Part shown: positions 15,417 to 23,146 of the stretch, one piece after another | How positions within the stretch are numbered: the stretch's first letter is position 1 | How the letters are laid out: the number at the start of each line of letters is the position of its first letter | DNA from: Verrucomicrobiales bacterium | Lineage (GTDB): Bacteria; Verrucomicrobiota; Verrucomicrobiia; Verrucomicrobiales; V1-33 | NCBI GenBank assembly: GCA_018003315.1 | Contig: JAGNEJ010000058.1 | Location: 1-32,462, forward strand | Length of the DNA: 32,462 nt | Direction: 5' to 3' | The notes under the pieces: model-generated | What the model was told of the DNA's origin: nothing | Databases searched by the model: none | What the model saw: only the letters and a program-made list of their open reading frames with translations | Position numbers and translations under genes: made by a program

Positions 15417-18029
15417 ATGCACAAACTTGCCTTCCTGTTCGTGTTCTCTGCGTGCGGTGCTGCTCCCGCAGCCTCCACGGTGGGGGCCTCGCAGCCGGGG
15501 GCATTCCGCCAGACGGATCTGGATGCGGGCGGGTGGCTGACGGGCTTTGCGTCGCACTCGTCAGGGCGACTGTATGCGCGGACGGATGTGGGCGGGGTGT
15601 ATCGCAGCGATGATCAGGGCGGGAGCTGGCGGTTCCTTTCGGGCGGGATGACGAGTTCGGCGGGGCTTTATGTGCAGGGGTTGACGGTGGCGGAAGGTTC
15701 GGCGGATGTGGTGTTTGAAGCGGTGGGGACGAGCTATGCCGCGACGGATGCGAATCGGGGCGTGTGGCGTTCAGCAGATGGTGGCACGTCGTGGACGCAG
15801 GTGCTCGCGAATGTGAATTTTTCCGGCAATGACGATCTGCGCTGGCAGGGCGAGTGCCTGGCGATCACGCCTGGATCCGGCGATGCGGAAATCTTTGCCA
15901 TCAGCCGAAAAAACGGCCTGTGGCGCAGCACGACGGGCGGTGGTGCGGGCACCTGGAGCAAGCAGGGCGGCACGTTGTTCGATGGCATGATCGGGCATGT
16001 GGTCCACCTGCACCCGGCATTTCCCAATGACATCTTCGTGGGCGGGGTGAAGGACACCGGCACCAGCGCGCTCTACAAAGGAACGCGCGGCAACGGCGGC
16101 AGCATCACCTGGAGTGCGGTGACGGTAAACGCGGCGACGACTTCAGTGACGCGTCTGGTGCGGCTGCCGTCCGGCGTGATGTTTGCCGCGGTGCAGGACG
16201 GGGCGAGCAATCGCTTTTACAAATCGGACGCCACCGGCACGACCTGGACGAACATCACCACGACGGTGCTTGGCGGGTTGACGGCCAACGGCCCGGTGGG
16301 CATGTGCCATGTCTTGCGCGACGGCGTGACCATCGTGCTGGGCTGGATCGGCGGGCCGACGCGCAAAAGCACGAACGGCGGCGCTTCATGGAGCACGCTG
16401 CCGCTGGCGATCACAGGCACACGCCCCGCGGCGATGCTCACGAGTGACACGAGCCCCGGCTGGTCGCGCGGCTCGTTGCACCAGGATCCGCTGGATGCGA
16501 ACCGCTGGTATTTCCCGAATGGTTTCGGCCCGTTTGTGAGCACGGACGCGGGTGCGACGGTGAGTTACATGACGCGCGGCATCGGCGAGGTGGTGACGTG
16601 GAAGCCCTCGTGGCATCCGAATGATGCACAGCGTGTCTATATGCCGGTGGCGGACTTGATCGGCTTCATCGCCACGGATGGCAGCGAAACGGGTCTCGCG
16701 CCGCGCAATCCGCGCCGCAGCCTGCCGGTGAGCAATGGCAATGTGGGCATGACTTATGCCACGGAGGCGCTGGTGGGGCCGGTGACAGGTCAAGCGCCGC
16801 CGAAGGTGTATTTCGTCGGCGGATCGTTCTTCGGGCCGAATGCGGGCCGTGCCTCCATTGTGACGACGACTGATGATGGCCTGAACTGGTCGCTGGTGCA
16901 TGTGGCGGGTGTTACCGGCACCGGCTTGCCCGCAGGCAGCGAAATTATCAGCGGCTGCGTGGCGCCGGATGATGCGAATGAAATCCTCGTGGCCGTGCAT
17001 GATACCGCGAACACCAACTCCGGCATTTTTCGCAGCACCGACGGCGGCGTAAGCTTCACGAAATCCACCGGTGTGCCCGCGGGCGGCAACTGGGGCGATG
17101 AGTTCAGCCACTTCGTCTTCATGGAGGCGGACGCGGGCAACGGGGCTCGGCGCTTTGCGTGGTTGAACGGTATCGGCTTCCTGATCTCAAATGATCGCGG
17201 CGTGACCTGGGCCAAAACGGGACACTCCAGCAGCGGCCCGACCAACACGAAGCTCTATGATTGGAACTCGTGGGGCTGCTTTGTCCGCGATCATGCCACG
17301 GGCCGTCTATGGTTCGGCGGCATGAACGGCCACCTCGGCCTGGCCTATTCGACGAACCGCGGTACGAACTGGACTTACCTCGATGCGCCGTTTTCAAACA
17401 CCGGCTTTTCCGATGTGCGCGCCCTCGACGCGCACGACGGGCAGGTGCTGGTGTGCGCGAAACGCTTCGGCGACACCTTTTTCAAAATCTACTACTCCGA
17501 CGACAACGGCGCGGTATGGCATGAGTGCACCAAACCCGGCCACCGGCTGTCGAACGCGACCCATGTGGCGCTCAACCCGCATCGGCGCGGGCACTTCTGG
17601 GTGGCGACCAACGGGCGCTCCTATGCCCGCTTCACACCGGGCGCGCTGGGCGCGTGGCAACAGCAGCACTTTTCCGCGCTCATGTTGAACGATCCGCTCA
17701 TCTCCGGTGCCGCCGCCGACCCCGATGGCGACGGGCAGAACAATGAGTTTGAGTTCACCGCTGGCCTCTCGCCGCTCAATGCGCAGTCGCGCTTTGTGCA
17801 AACGATGCAAAGCGTCCCCGCCCAGCCCGCGCAGATGAATGTGCAAATCTCTCCGCGCTTCGGTGATCGAAACTACACTGTCGAGGCCAGCCATTCGCTG
17901 GGCATTTCCGATGATTGGCTGCCATTGACGAACTTCACCACGAGCGACACGGGCGATGTGCGCACCTTCACCGATCTGAATGCAGGCGACAGCAGGAAGT
18001 TTTATCGCGTCACCATCACGCTGCCGTAA
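15417..18029 (+). CDS. Secreted BNR/Asp-box beta-propeller protein, GH74/sialidase-like
   Basis: The protein has 870 residues with a short signal peptide (MHKLAFLFVFSACGAAPAAS). Repeated Asp-boxes of the form SxDxGxxW are visible: SDDQGGSW (64-71), SADGGTSW (119-126), and further on STNGGASW, TTDDGLNW, STDGGVSF, SNDRGVTW, STNRGTNW and SDDNGAVW. The opening GGWLTGFASHSSGRLYARTDVGGVYRSDD resembles the first blade of GH74 endo-glucanases/xyloglucanases, which consist of two seven-bladed propellers; the length fits that. The paired catalytic Asp residues of GH74 were not confirmed, so a non-enzymatic or sialidase-type role remains possible. A Ca-binding-like DPDGDGQNNEFEF segment (about 768) and a beta-rich tail end the protein. 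It starts the right-running unit and lies 47 bp before the LamG protein. The ATG is preceded by CTTTACCAC. Confidence 0.82.
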   Translation: MHKLAFLFVFSACGAAPAASTVGASQPGAFRQTDLDAGGWLTGFASHSSGRLYARTDVGGVYRSDDQGGSWRFLSGGMTSSAGLYVQGLTVAEGSADVVFEAVGTSYAATDANRGVWRSADGGTSWTQVLANVNFSGNDDLRWQGECLAITPGSGDAEIFAISRKNGLWRSTTGGGAGTWSKQGGTLFDGMIGHVVHLHPAFPNDIFVGGVKDTGTSALYKGTRGNGGSITWSAVTVNAATTSVTRLVRLPSGVMFAAVQDGASNRFYKSDATGTTWTNITTTVLGGLTANGPVGMCHVLRDGVTIVLGWIGGPTRKSTNGGASWSTLPLAITGTRPAAMLTSDTSPGWSRGSLHQDPLDANRWYFPNGFGPFVSTDAGATVSYMTRGIGEVVTWKPSWHPNDAQRVYMPVADLIGFIATDGSETGLAPRNPRRSLPVSNGNVGMTYATEALVGPVTGQAPPKVYFVGGSFFGPNAGRASIVTTTDDGLNWSLVHVAGVTGTGLPAGSEIISGCVAPDDANEILVAVHDTANTNSGIFRSTDGGVSFTKSTGVPAGGNWGDEFSHFVFMEADAGNGARRFAWLNGIGFLISNDRGVTWAKTGHSSSGPTNTKLYDWNSWGCFVRDHATGRLWFGGMNGHLGLAYSTNRGTNWTYLDAPFSNTGFSDVRALDAHDGQVLVCAKRFGDTFFKIYYSDDNGAVWHECTKPGHRLSNATHVALNPHRRGHFWVATNGRSYARFTPGALGAWQQQHFSALMLNDPLISGAAADPDGDGQNNEFEFTAGLSPLNAQSRFVQTMQSVPAQPAQMNVQISPRFGDRNYTVEASHSLGISDDWLPLTNFTTSDTGDVRTFTDLNAGDSRKFYRVTITLP

Positions 18030-18076
18030 ATGAACTCGTCGCGTTGCAGGCTGAGTTTTCTGAAAACCAAACTCCC

Positions 18077-21000
18077 ATGCCGTCATTGATCAAAATCTTC
18101 ACCGTTCTTTTTTTCACCATGTTCTGCGGCTTTTCATTCGCCGCCGAACAGGAACCGTCGCTGCGGCTTTGGCTGCCGATGGAGGAAGGCGTGGGGGCGA
18201 TCACGGCGGATCAGTCGCCGAGCCGGCTCGAGGGCGAGATGGCAGGCGTGCGGTGGGCGAAGGGTGCGTTCGGCACGGCGGCGTATTTCGGCGGCGCGGA
18301 GGCGTCGATCGAACTGCCGCCGGTGCCGGGGCTTGATGGCGCGAAGCAGTTCACGCTTTCGCTTTGGGCCACCTGGGAGGGCACGGGGCGCTATCCGAAT
18401 CTCGTCAGCACGCGCACCTGGAGTCCGGGCGGGCTGATGCTCTTCGTGCGAGACGACACGCTTTCCTTTCGCATGGGAATGCCCGGACAGAGCGCCGGTG
18501 CGCCGGGCAGCACCTGGAGCGAGACGAGCGTGCCGTTGTTCTCCACGCTGCCGCACGGAAAATGGACGCACGTCTGCGTCGTCTTCGCACTGCCGGAGAT
18601 CACGACGTATGTGAATGGAAAGCAGGTTGGCAAAGGTAAATGGACTCATCCCGTCGCCGCTGACGGGCTGCGCATCGGTGCATGGGCCGGTGAAGTCAGC
18701 CATCACGGGTTGATCGACGACGTGCGGCTCCATGCGCGGGCCTTTTCCGCAGCGGAAGTGGCCGCGCTGGCGCACGATCCCACCCGCGCCGATGCGGCTT
18801 ACACGCTGGTGGATGAGTCGAAGATCGCGCCATCGCTCGCGGCGACCTTCGAGAACCGCCGCGCGGCGCTCCAGATCGATACACGCGGGCGGGTCGTCTC
18901 GCTGCGAAGCAAGGCATCGGGACGCGAGCTGCTGGCGCGGGCGCAGGAGATGGTCTCCGCACGGCTCGCGGATGGTCGTCAGGTCACCGCGCGCAAATCA
19001 TCCTTCGCCGACGGCGCGCTCACCTTCGCATTCCCGCATGGCGAAGGCGCGGCGGTGCTCGGCGTGGAGACGCGCGATGACTTTTTCACCTTCACGCTGC
19101 GCTCGCTGACGCTGCCCGGCGTGAAGGAACTCACCTTCGTGAACTTGCCCGTCGCGCCCGCGAAATATCGCGGCGGCATGGCCAACATGCTCTCCGACGA
19201 CGAGGATGCCGTCTGCCTGCGCGGCTACGAGCTGCCGGTGGAGATGAGCATCGCCGGCAAACCCGTCGCGCTGCGCGTGGGGACGACGGCGGAGCACGGG
19301 CTCACCGGCTGGCGGGCCGGACTCGCCGCCGGGCCGAAGGGCGAGATGCCCGCGATGCTGCGGGCGATGGCGGACGCGGCCGGCGTGCCCGTGTCAAAGC
19401 TCGGCGGGCCGTGGTCGCTGGGCGCGAAGGCAAATCGCGGCTCGTATCTCTTCGCCGATCTTTCGCTCGCCTCGGTGGACGACTGGATCGCGCTGGCGCA
19501 ACGCGGCGGCTTCACCCACCTCCACCTGCACGGATGGTGGAGCACGCTCGGCCACTACGAGGTGAACCGCGGTTACTTCCCGCGCGGTCTCGATGACATG
19601 AAGGCCGCCGTGGACCGCATCCACGCGGCGGGATTGAAAGTCGGCATCCACACGCTCACCGGCTGCATCGACACGCGCGACCCGTGGGTGACGCCCGAGG
19701 CCAGCCCGCAGCTCATCGCGACGGACACCTACACGCTCGCGCAGCCGCTGAGTCCGACGGACACAGTCGTGGTGGTGAATGAAAAACCGGCAGCCAATCA
19801 CGACGTCGTCTTCACCTACTCCGGCCGCGGCAACGTCCTGCGCATCGGCACGGAGCTGGTGCAATACAGCGAGGTCAGCGCCACGCCGCCGTTCGCCTTC
19901 AAAGGCTGCACACGCGGCGCGTTCAAGACCCGCCCCGCCGCGCACGCTGCCGGAGCAAAGGCCGGTTACCTCCAGCAGCACTACCTCGCGTTTTATCCCG
20001 AGCCGGATTCACCGCTGGCCGGCGAACTCGCCGACCGCATCGCGAATGTCTTCAACACCTGCGGCCTCGATCAGATCTACTTCGACGGCTCCGAGGGCAT
20101 GGGCAGCCGCTACGGCATCGACTTCATGCGCCACGCCATTTTCAAGCGCCTGCGCGGCGAGGTGCTCGTCGAGGCGAGCTGCCACGGCGAGCACAACTGG
20201 TGGTTTCACTCGCGGCTCGGCGCGTGGGATCATCCCGTCTGGGCGGCGAAGCGATTCCATGACAAGCACATCGCCATCGCGGCGGAGTATCGTCACACCG
20301 ACTTGATCGAGCCGCAGCTCGGCTGGTGGGCGCCGCGCGATCCGGGGCCGCAGGCGCGCGGGCATTTCCTCGATGAGATGGAGTATTTCGCCGCGAAAAA
20401 TCTCGGCCTCGGCGCGGCGATGTCGGTGCAGGGCGTGAACGTCACGCACAAACCGGCGCGCTACCACATCGAGCGGCAGTTCACCGTGCTCGGCTGGCAC
20501 GAGCGGCTGCGGCTGGCGCGCTACTTCGACGACGCCACCACGAAACGCGTCGCCGTGCCGGGCGATGAGTTCCGCCTGCGGCAGGAGCGCGATGGCGCGT
20601 GGCGTTTCACGCCGGTGAAGATGGCCGCGCATCGCATCAGCGCGCTGGGCAACGGCTCGGAGCAATGGACGGGCCGCAATCCCTTCGCCGCGCAGCCGCT
20701 GGCCGCGCGCATCGAGGCGCTCTACGCCGTCGCGCCCTACGACAGCGCCCAGCGCAAGATCGTCAGCGACTTCGCCGACCTCGCCGCTTTCCAGCAGGCG
20801 ACCGTTTCGCGCGATGTGAGTCTCCGACTCGCCGCCGAGACCGCCGACACACGCGGCGGCGCAGGCAATCTGCGGCTGCACGCCGAAAACAAAGGCACCA
20901 CGAAAGACGGCGCGTGGGCCAGGGCCGCGCTCACCTTTCCCGCGCCCTACCGCGATCTCACCGGCACCGGCGCGTTCGGCGTGTGGGTGAAGGGCGACGG

Positions 21001-22003
21001 CTCCGGCGCGCTGCTCAACATCCAGCTCGCCACGCCGCGCGAATACATGCACGCGCTCTCCGACCACTACATCACGCTCGACTTCACCGGCTGGCGCTAC
21101 GTCGAGCTGCTGCTGCGCGAGCGCGATGTCGAGCGCATGACCGATCACCAGTGGCCCTACGGCGGCGCTTACGACATCTACCGGAATCCGATCGATCTCG
21201 CACACGTCTCCGGCCTCAACCTCTACCTCAACGACGTGCCCGCGGGCGGTGCCGCCGAAGTCGTCCTCGGCCCTGTCGTCGCGCTTCCCGTGCAGCCCGC
21301 CGAATTGAAGAATCCCGCGCTCACCGTCAACGGCGCGGCGCTCGCGCTGCCCGTCACGCTGAAGTCGGGACAGTTCATCGAGATCGAACCCGGCGGCGAA
21401 TGCGTTCACTATGATGAAAAGGGCGAGCCGCTCGCGCGAGTCCGCCCCGCCGGCCCCGTCCCCGCGCTGCGAGCGGGCGACAACGCGCTCGCTTTCTTTT
21501 GCGAAAAACCGCCCGGCGTCAGCGCCCGCGCCGAAGTCACCGTGAACGCCTTCGGCGAACCCTTCGGCACACCGCGACCACGCGAGCAGACCGACTGGAA
21601 AAAACTCGCCCGCGAATACGACATGCCGCGCTGGATCACCGCGCCCGACGGCGAGGCAAACACCTGGGATCTGCCCGTGCGCCCCGGCGAAACCGCGAAG
21701 CTGGAAATAGAAATCTCCGGCGCGATGGAAAACCCCGCGCTGACCGTGAACGGCCACGCCATCCGCTTCCCCGTGACGTTGAAAGTCGGCGAGCGCCTCT
21801 CCTGCCGCGACCAGCGCCACTGGATCGTGCGCGACGCCGCCCGCGCCACCGTCGCCCAAGGCGACCTCACCGAACCGCTCCCCGTCCTCTCCTCCGGCGC
21901 GAACCGCGCCACCTTCACCTGCGCCGCCTCCGACCACGCCATCGTCCGGGTTGTCAAAGTTTATGAATCGCAGAGCGCCCCTGGCGACTCGCCACGGAAA
22001 TAA
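18077..22003 (+). CDS. Secreted LamG domain plus TIM-barrel protein, probable glycosidase of unassigned family
   Basis: The protein has 1308 residues. The start was placed at MPSLIKIFTVLFFTMFCGFSFA, a signal peptide; the frame open from 17915 overlaps the previous gene. Residues about 29-238 are a concanavalin-like LamG domain (LRLWLPMEEG ... GLIDDVRLHARAFSAAEV). Residues 245-415 look like an N-terminal beta-supersandwich. From about 455 a barrel begins (FTHLHLHGWW, GLKVGIHTLTG). It holds LDQIYFDGSEG with D670/E673 and, 29 residues later, VEASCHGEHNWW with E699; these are candidate catalytic acids and resemble the strand ends of alpha-galactosidase-like barrels. A beta insertion with FKGCTRGAFKTRP interrupts the barrel. 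Residues about 930-1080 resemble a CBM-like jelly roll (GVWVKGDGSGALLNIQL). The C-terminus is a further beta-rich linker. Enzyme class and substrate are inferred, not shown. Confidence 0.75.
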   Translation: MPSLIKIFTVLFFTMFCGFSFAAEQEPSLRLWLPMEEGVGAITADQSPSRLEGEMAGVRWAKGAFGTAAYFGGAEASIELPPVPGLDGAKQFTLSLWATWEGTGRYPNLVSTRTWSPGGLMLFVRDDTLSFRMGMPGQSAGAPGSTWSETSVPLFSTLPHGKWTHVCVVFALPEITTYVNGKQVGKGKWTHPVAADGLRIGAWAGEVSHHGLIDDVRLHARAFSAAEVAALAHDPTRADAAYTLVDESKIAPSLAATFENRRAALQIDTRGRVVSLRSKASGRELLARAQEMVSARLADGRQVTARKSSFADGALTFAFPHGEGAAVLGVETRDDFFTFTLRSLTLPGVKELTFVNLPVAPAKYRGGMANMLSDDEDAVCLRGYELPVEMSIAGKPVALRVGTTAEHGLTGWRAGLAAGPKGEMPAMLRAMADAAGVPVSKLGGPWSLGAKANRGSYLFADLSLASVDDWIALAQRGGFTHLHLHGWWSTLGHYEVNRGYFPRGLDDMKAAVDRIHAAGLKVGIHTLTGCIDTRDPWVTPEASPQLIATDTYTLAQPLSPTDTVVVVNEKPAANHDVVFTYSGRGNVLRIGTELVQYSEVSATPPFAFKGCTRGAFKTRPAAHAAGAKAGYLQQHYLAFYPEPDSPLAGELADRIANVFNTCGLDQIYFDGSEGMGSRYGIDFMRHAIFKRLRGEVLVEASCHGEHNWWFHSRLGAWDHPVWAAKRFHDKHIAIAAEYRHTDLIEPQLGWWAPRDPGPQARGHFLDEMEYFAAKNLGLGAAMSVQGVNVTHKPARYHIERQFTVLGWHERLRLARYFDDATTKRVAVPGDEFRLRQERDGAWRFTPVKMAAHRISALGNGSEQWTGRNPFAAQPLAARIEALYAVAPYDSAQRKIVSDFADLAAFQQATVSRDVSLRLAAETADTRGGAGNLRLHAENKGTTKDGAWARAALTFPAPYRDLTGTGAFGVWVKGDGSGALLNIQLATPREYMHALSDHYITLDFTGWRYVELLLRERDVERMTDHQWPYGGAYDIYRNPIDLAHVSGLNLYLNDVPAGGAAEVVLGPVVALPVQPAELKNPALTVNGAALALPVTLKSGQFIEIEPGGECVHYDEKGEPLARVRPAGPVPALRAGDNALAFFCEKPPGVSARAEVTVNAFGEPFGTPRPREQTDWKKLAREYDMPRWITAPDGEANTWDLPVRPGETAKLEIEISGAMENPALTVNGHAIRFPVTLKVGERLSCRDQRHWIVRDAARATVAQGDLTEPLPVLSSGANRATFTCAASDHAIVRVVKVYESQSAPGDSPRK

Positions 22004-22167
22004 GGGTCAGAAGTGGCGTCAGAGGATTTACAATCCTGCCGCTGACTGGCATGGAGCAGGCGCCCGGTGGCCATCATGTCCAGACACATGAGCAGGCGCT
22101 CCGCAGGCGTCCGACGCATCATCGCGGCAAACAGCCGGGCGTTGACCTCGGGCGGCGTGTCTTTCAC
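21961..22167 (-). CDS. Small helical partner of the adjacent nucleotidyltransferase
   Basis: This 68-residue protein is read from a GTG at 22167 that overlaps the stop of the upstream gene (GTGA). The core DTPPEVNARLFAAMMRRTPAERLLMCLDMMATGRLLHAS resembles a type of short protein found next to AbiEii-like nucleotidyltransferases, with the layout DTxPExxxxxxxxxxxxxxxERLxMxxxMxxxAR. I know this pattern only by resemblance, and no function is established. The last 24 residues are not helical in character and overlap the 3' end of the LamG gene by 43 bases on the opposite strand, so this C-terminus may be a later extension. The start choice rests on the 4-base overlap and on where the conserved core begins. 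Confidence 0.65.
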   Translation of the reverse strand: MKDTPPEVNARLFAAMMRRTPAERLLMCLDMMATGRLLHASQRQDCKSSDATSDPYFRGESPGALCDS

Positions 22168-22703
22168 GGCAAAACCCGTGTCAGCATATCTGTCAGGTGC
22201 AATGCGGCTGACCATGTGTGCAGATACGCCACGTCACAGCCGGTGGCAATCAGGTTCTCCACATCCGCGAGCTGACGCTCCGAATGAGATTCCCGCGCCC
22301 AATCCAGTTTGGAGAGAATGAGATCCTCCTTGCTCACCACCCACAGGTCAAAGTCCGCCACCTTCATGCGCATGCGCCGGGTGAACTCATTCAGCCGGTA
22401 GTCCTCCCGCTTCCGCACCATGAAGTCCACCTTGATCAACGTACTTTCGTGAATCGCGTTGAAGCTGCTCTGATGCACCACTGCTTCCCGAGCGGCCTCG
22501 GCGGAGACGTAATAGTCTGCACCGAGCACCTCCGCGATGCGCCCGGCATCCTTCAAATCAAACGCCACCACCAAGTCAATGTCGCGAGTCATGCGCGGCT
22601 GGGCATGGCAGGCCAGGGCCACCGATCCTGTCAGCATGTAGTCAATCCCGGCCGATTCCAGTCGGATGGTGATGTCACGCAGGACTACGAGTTCTTCGGT
22701 CAT
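22164..22703 (-). CDS. AbiEii-type nucleotidyltransferase family protein
   Basis: The protein has 179 residues with the minimal DNA-polymerase-beta-type nucleotidyltransferase fold. Gly26-Ser27 (MLTGSVALACH) is the GS signature, TRDIDLVV carries the Asp41/Asp43 pair and KVDFMV gives the third acidic residue D93. KEDLILSKL (125-133) and the helical C-terminus with RQLADVENLIAT are typical of the AbiEii/AbiGii-like group. All catalytic carboxylates are present, so the enzyme should be active. Relatives transfer NMP to protein or tRNA, and some act as toxins of type IV toxin-antitoxin or phage-defence pairs. Here the gene comes first and is followed with a 4-base overlap by a 68-residue partner. 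No classical AbiEi antitoxin is present, so a defence role is only a possibility. Confidence 0.82.
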   Translation of the reverse strand: MTEELVVLRDITIRLESAGIDYMLTGSVALACHAQPRMTRDIDLVVAFDLKDAGRIAEVLGADYYVSAEAAREAVVHQSSFNAIHESTLIKVDFMVRKREDYRLNEFTRRMRMKVADFDLWVVSKEDLILSKLDWARESHSERQLADVENLIATGCDVAYLHTWSAALHLTDMLTRVLP

Positions 22704-22907
22704 GATTTTGGGACATAACTACCACCTTCTGCTTTCGCCTCAATCTCATTGGTTCGGCTGTCCCTATTGCAACGCCAACTTCTCCAGCCCCCCCCCAAAG
22801 GGAACCTGTTCCAAGCCCCCATCCATCCTCCGTTGCCCTGCGGCATCCAGAATCTTGCGACAAACCAGGCCACACCGCTCAAGCGCGTTTCACCAGATCA
22901 TCGCCGA
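22704..22907. other. Gene-free stretch next to the decay zone
   Basis: The sequence contains C-rich tracts (for example near 22790-22797) and no frame with recognisable content. It probably includes the promoter of the minus-strand nucleotidyltransferase starting at 22703. The bases 22800-22900 may belong to the 5' flank of the broken gene that follows. Confidence 0.3.
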
Positions 22908-23100
22908 ATGCCCCCCCTTGAAACATCTGCCCGCCATCCTGTTCGCGATCGCACAAACCGTTGCTGCCGACGGGCGGCACTCTGTGGAGAACCTCGCGCT
23001 CGGCAAGCCTTGCACGCTCGACCCGAAGCCGAATGACGCCCTCTGCTCCGACCCCGGCGACCAGGCGCAACTCACCGACGGCGTTTACCCGAATGTGCCA
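22908..23100 (+). pseudogene. 5' remnant of a secreted protein gene (NLALGKPCTL-type N-terminus), frameshifted and truncated
   Basis: The translation NLALGKPCTLDPKPNDALCSDPGDQAQLTDGVY is the kind of N-terminus found on large secreted proteins of Verrucomicrobia and Planctomycetes with a discoidin-like fold. A signal-like segment, LKHLPAILFAIAQTVAADG, precedes it. An ATG at 22908 is followed by seven C residues (22911-22917). With six, the ATG would be in frame with the signal segment; with seven it is not. Homology stops near 23087, and the following codons make no sense. The gene therefore lacks a clean start and nearly all of its 3' part. A TTG at 22918 in frame could be a start if the gene were still read, but the product would be a stub. 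Confidence 0.55.
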
Positions 23101-23146
23101 CCCGGAGTTGTCAGGAAGCGGTGCAACGCGGCAGTGGACTTCCGTC

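Noticed and set aside
17915-18076. Upstream in-frame extension of the LamG/TIM-barrel protein
   Set aside because: It overlaps the end of the BNR gene, and the methionine at 18077 begins a clear signal peptide.
20009-21937. 642-codon open frame on the minus strand
   Set aside because: Antisense to the LamG/TIM-barrel gene, whose own frame carries signal peptide and domains; the antisense product has no recognisable motif.
22164-22703. Complete AbiE-type phage-abortive system
   Set aside because: Only the nucleotidyltransferase resembles AbiEii; the neighbouring small protein is not an AbiEi-type winged-helix antitoxin, so no established defence system is called.
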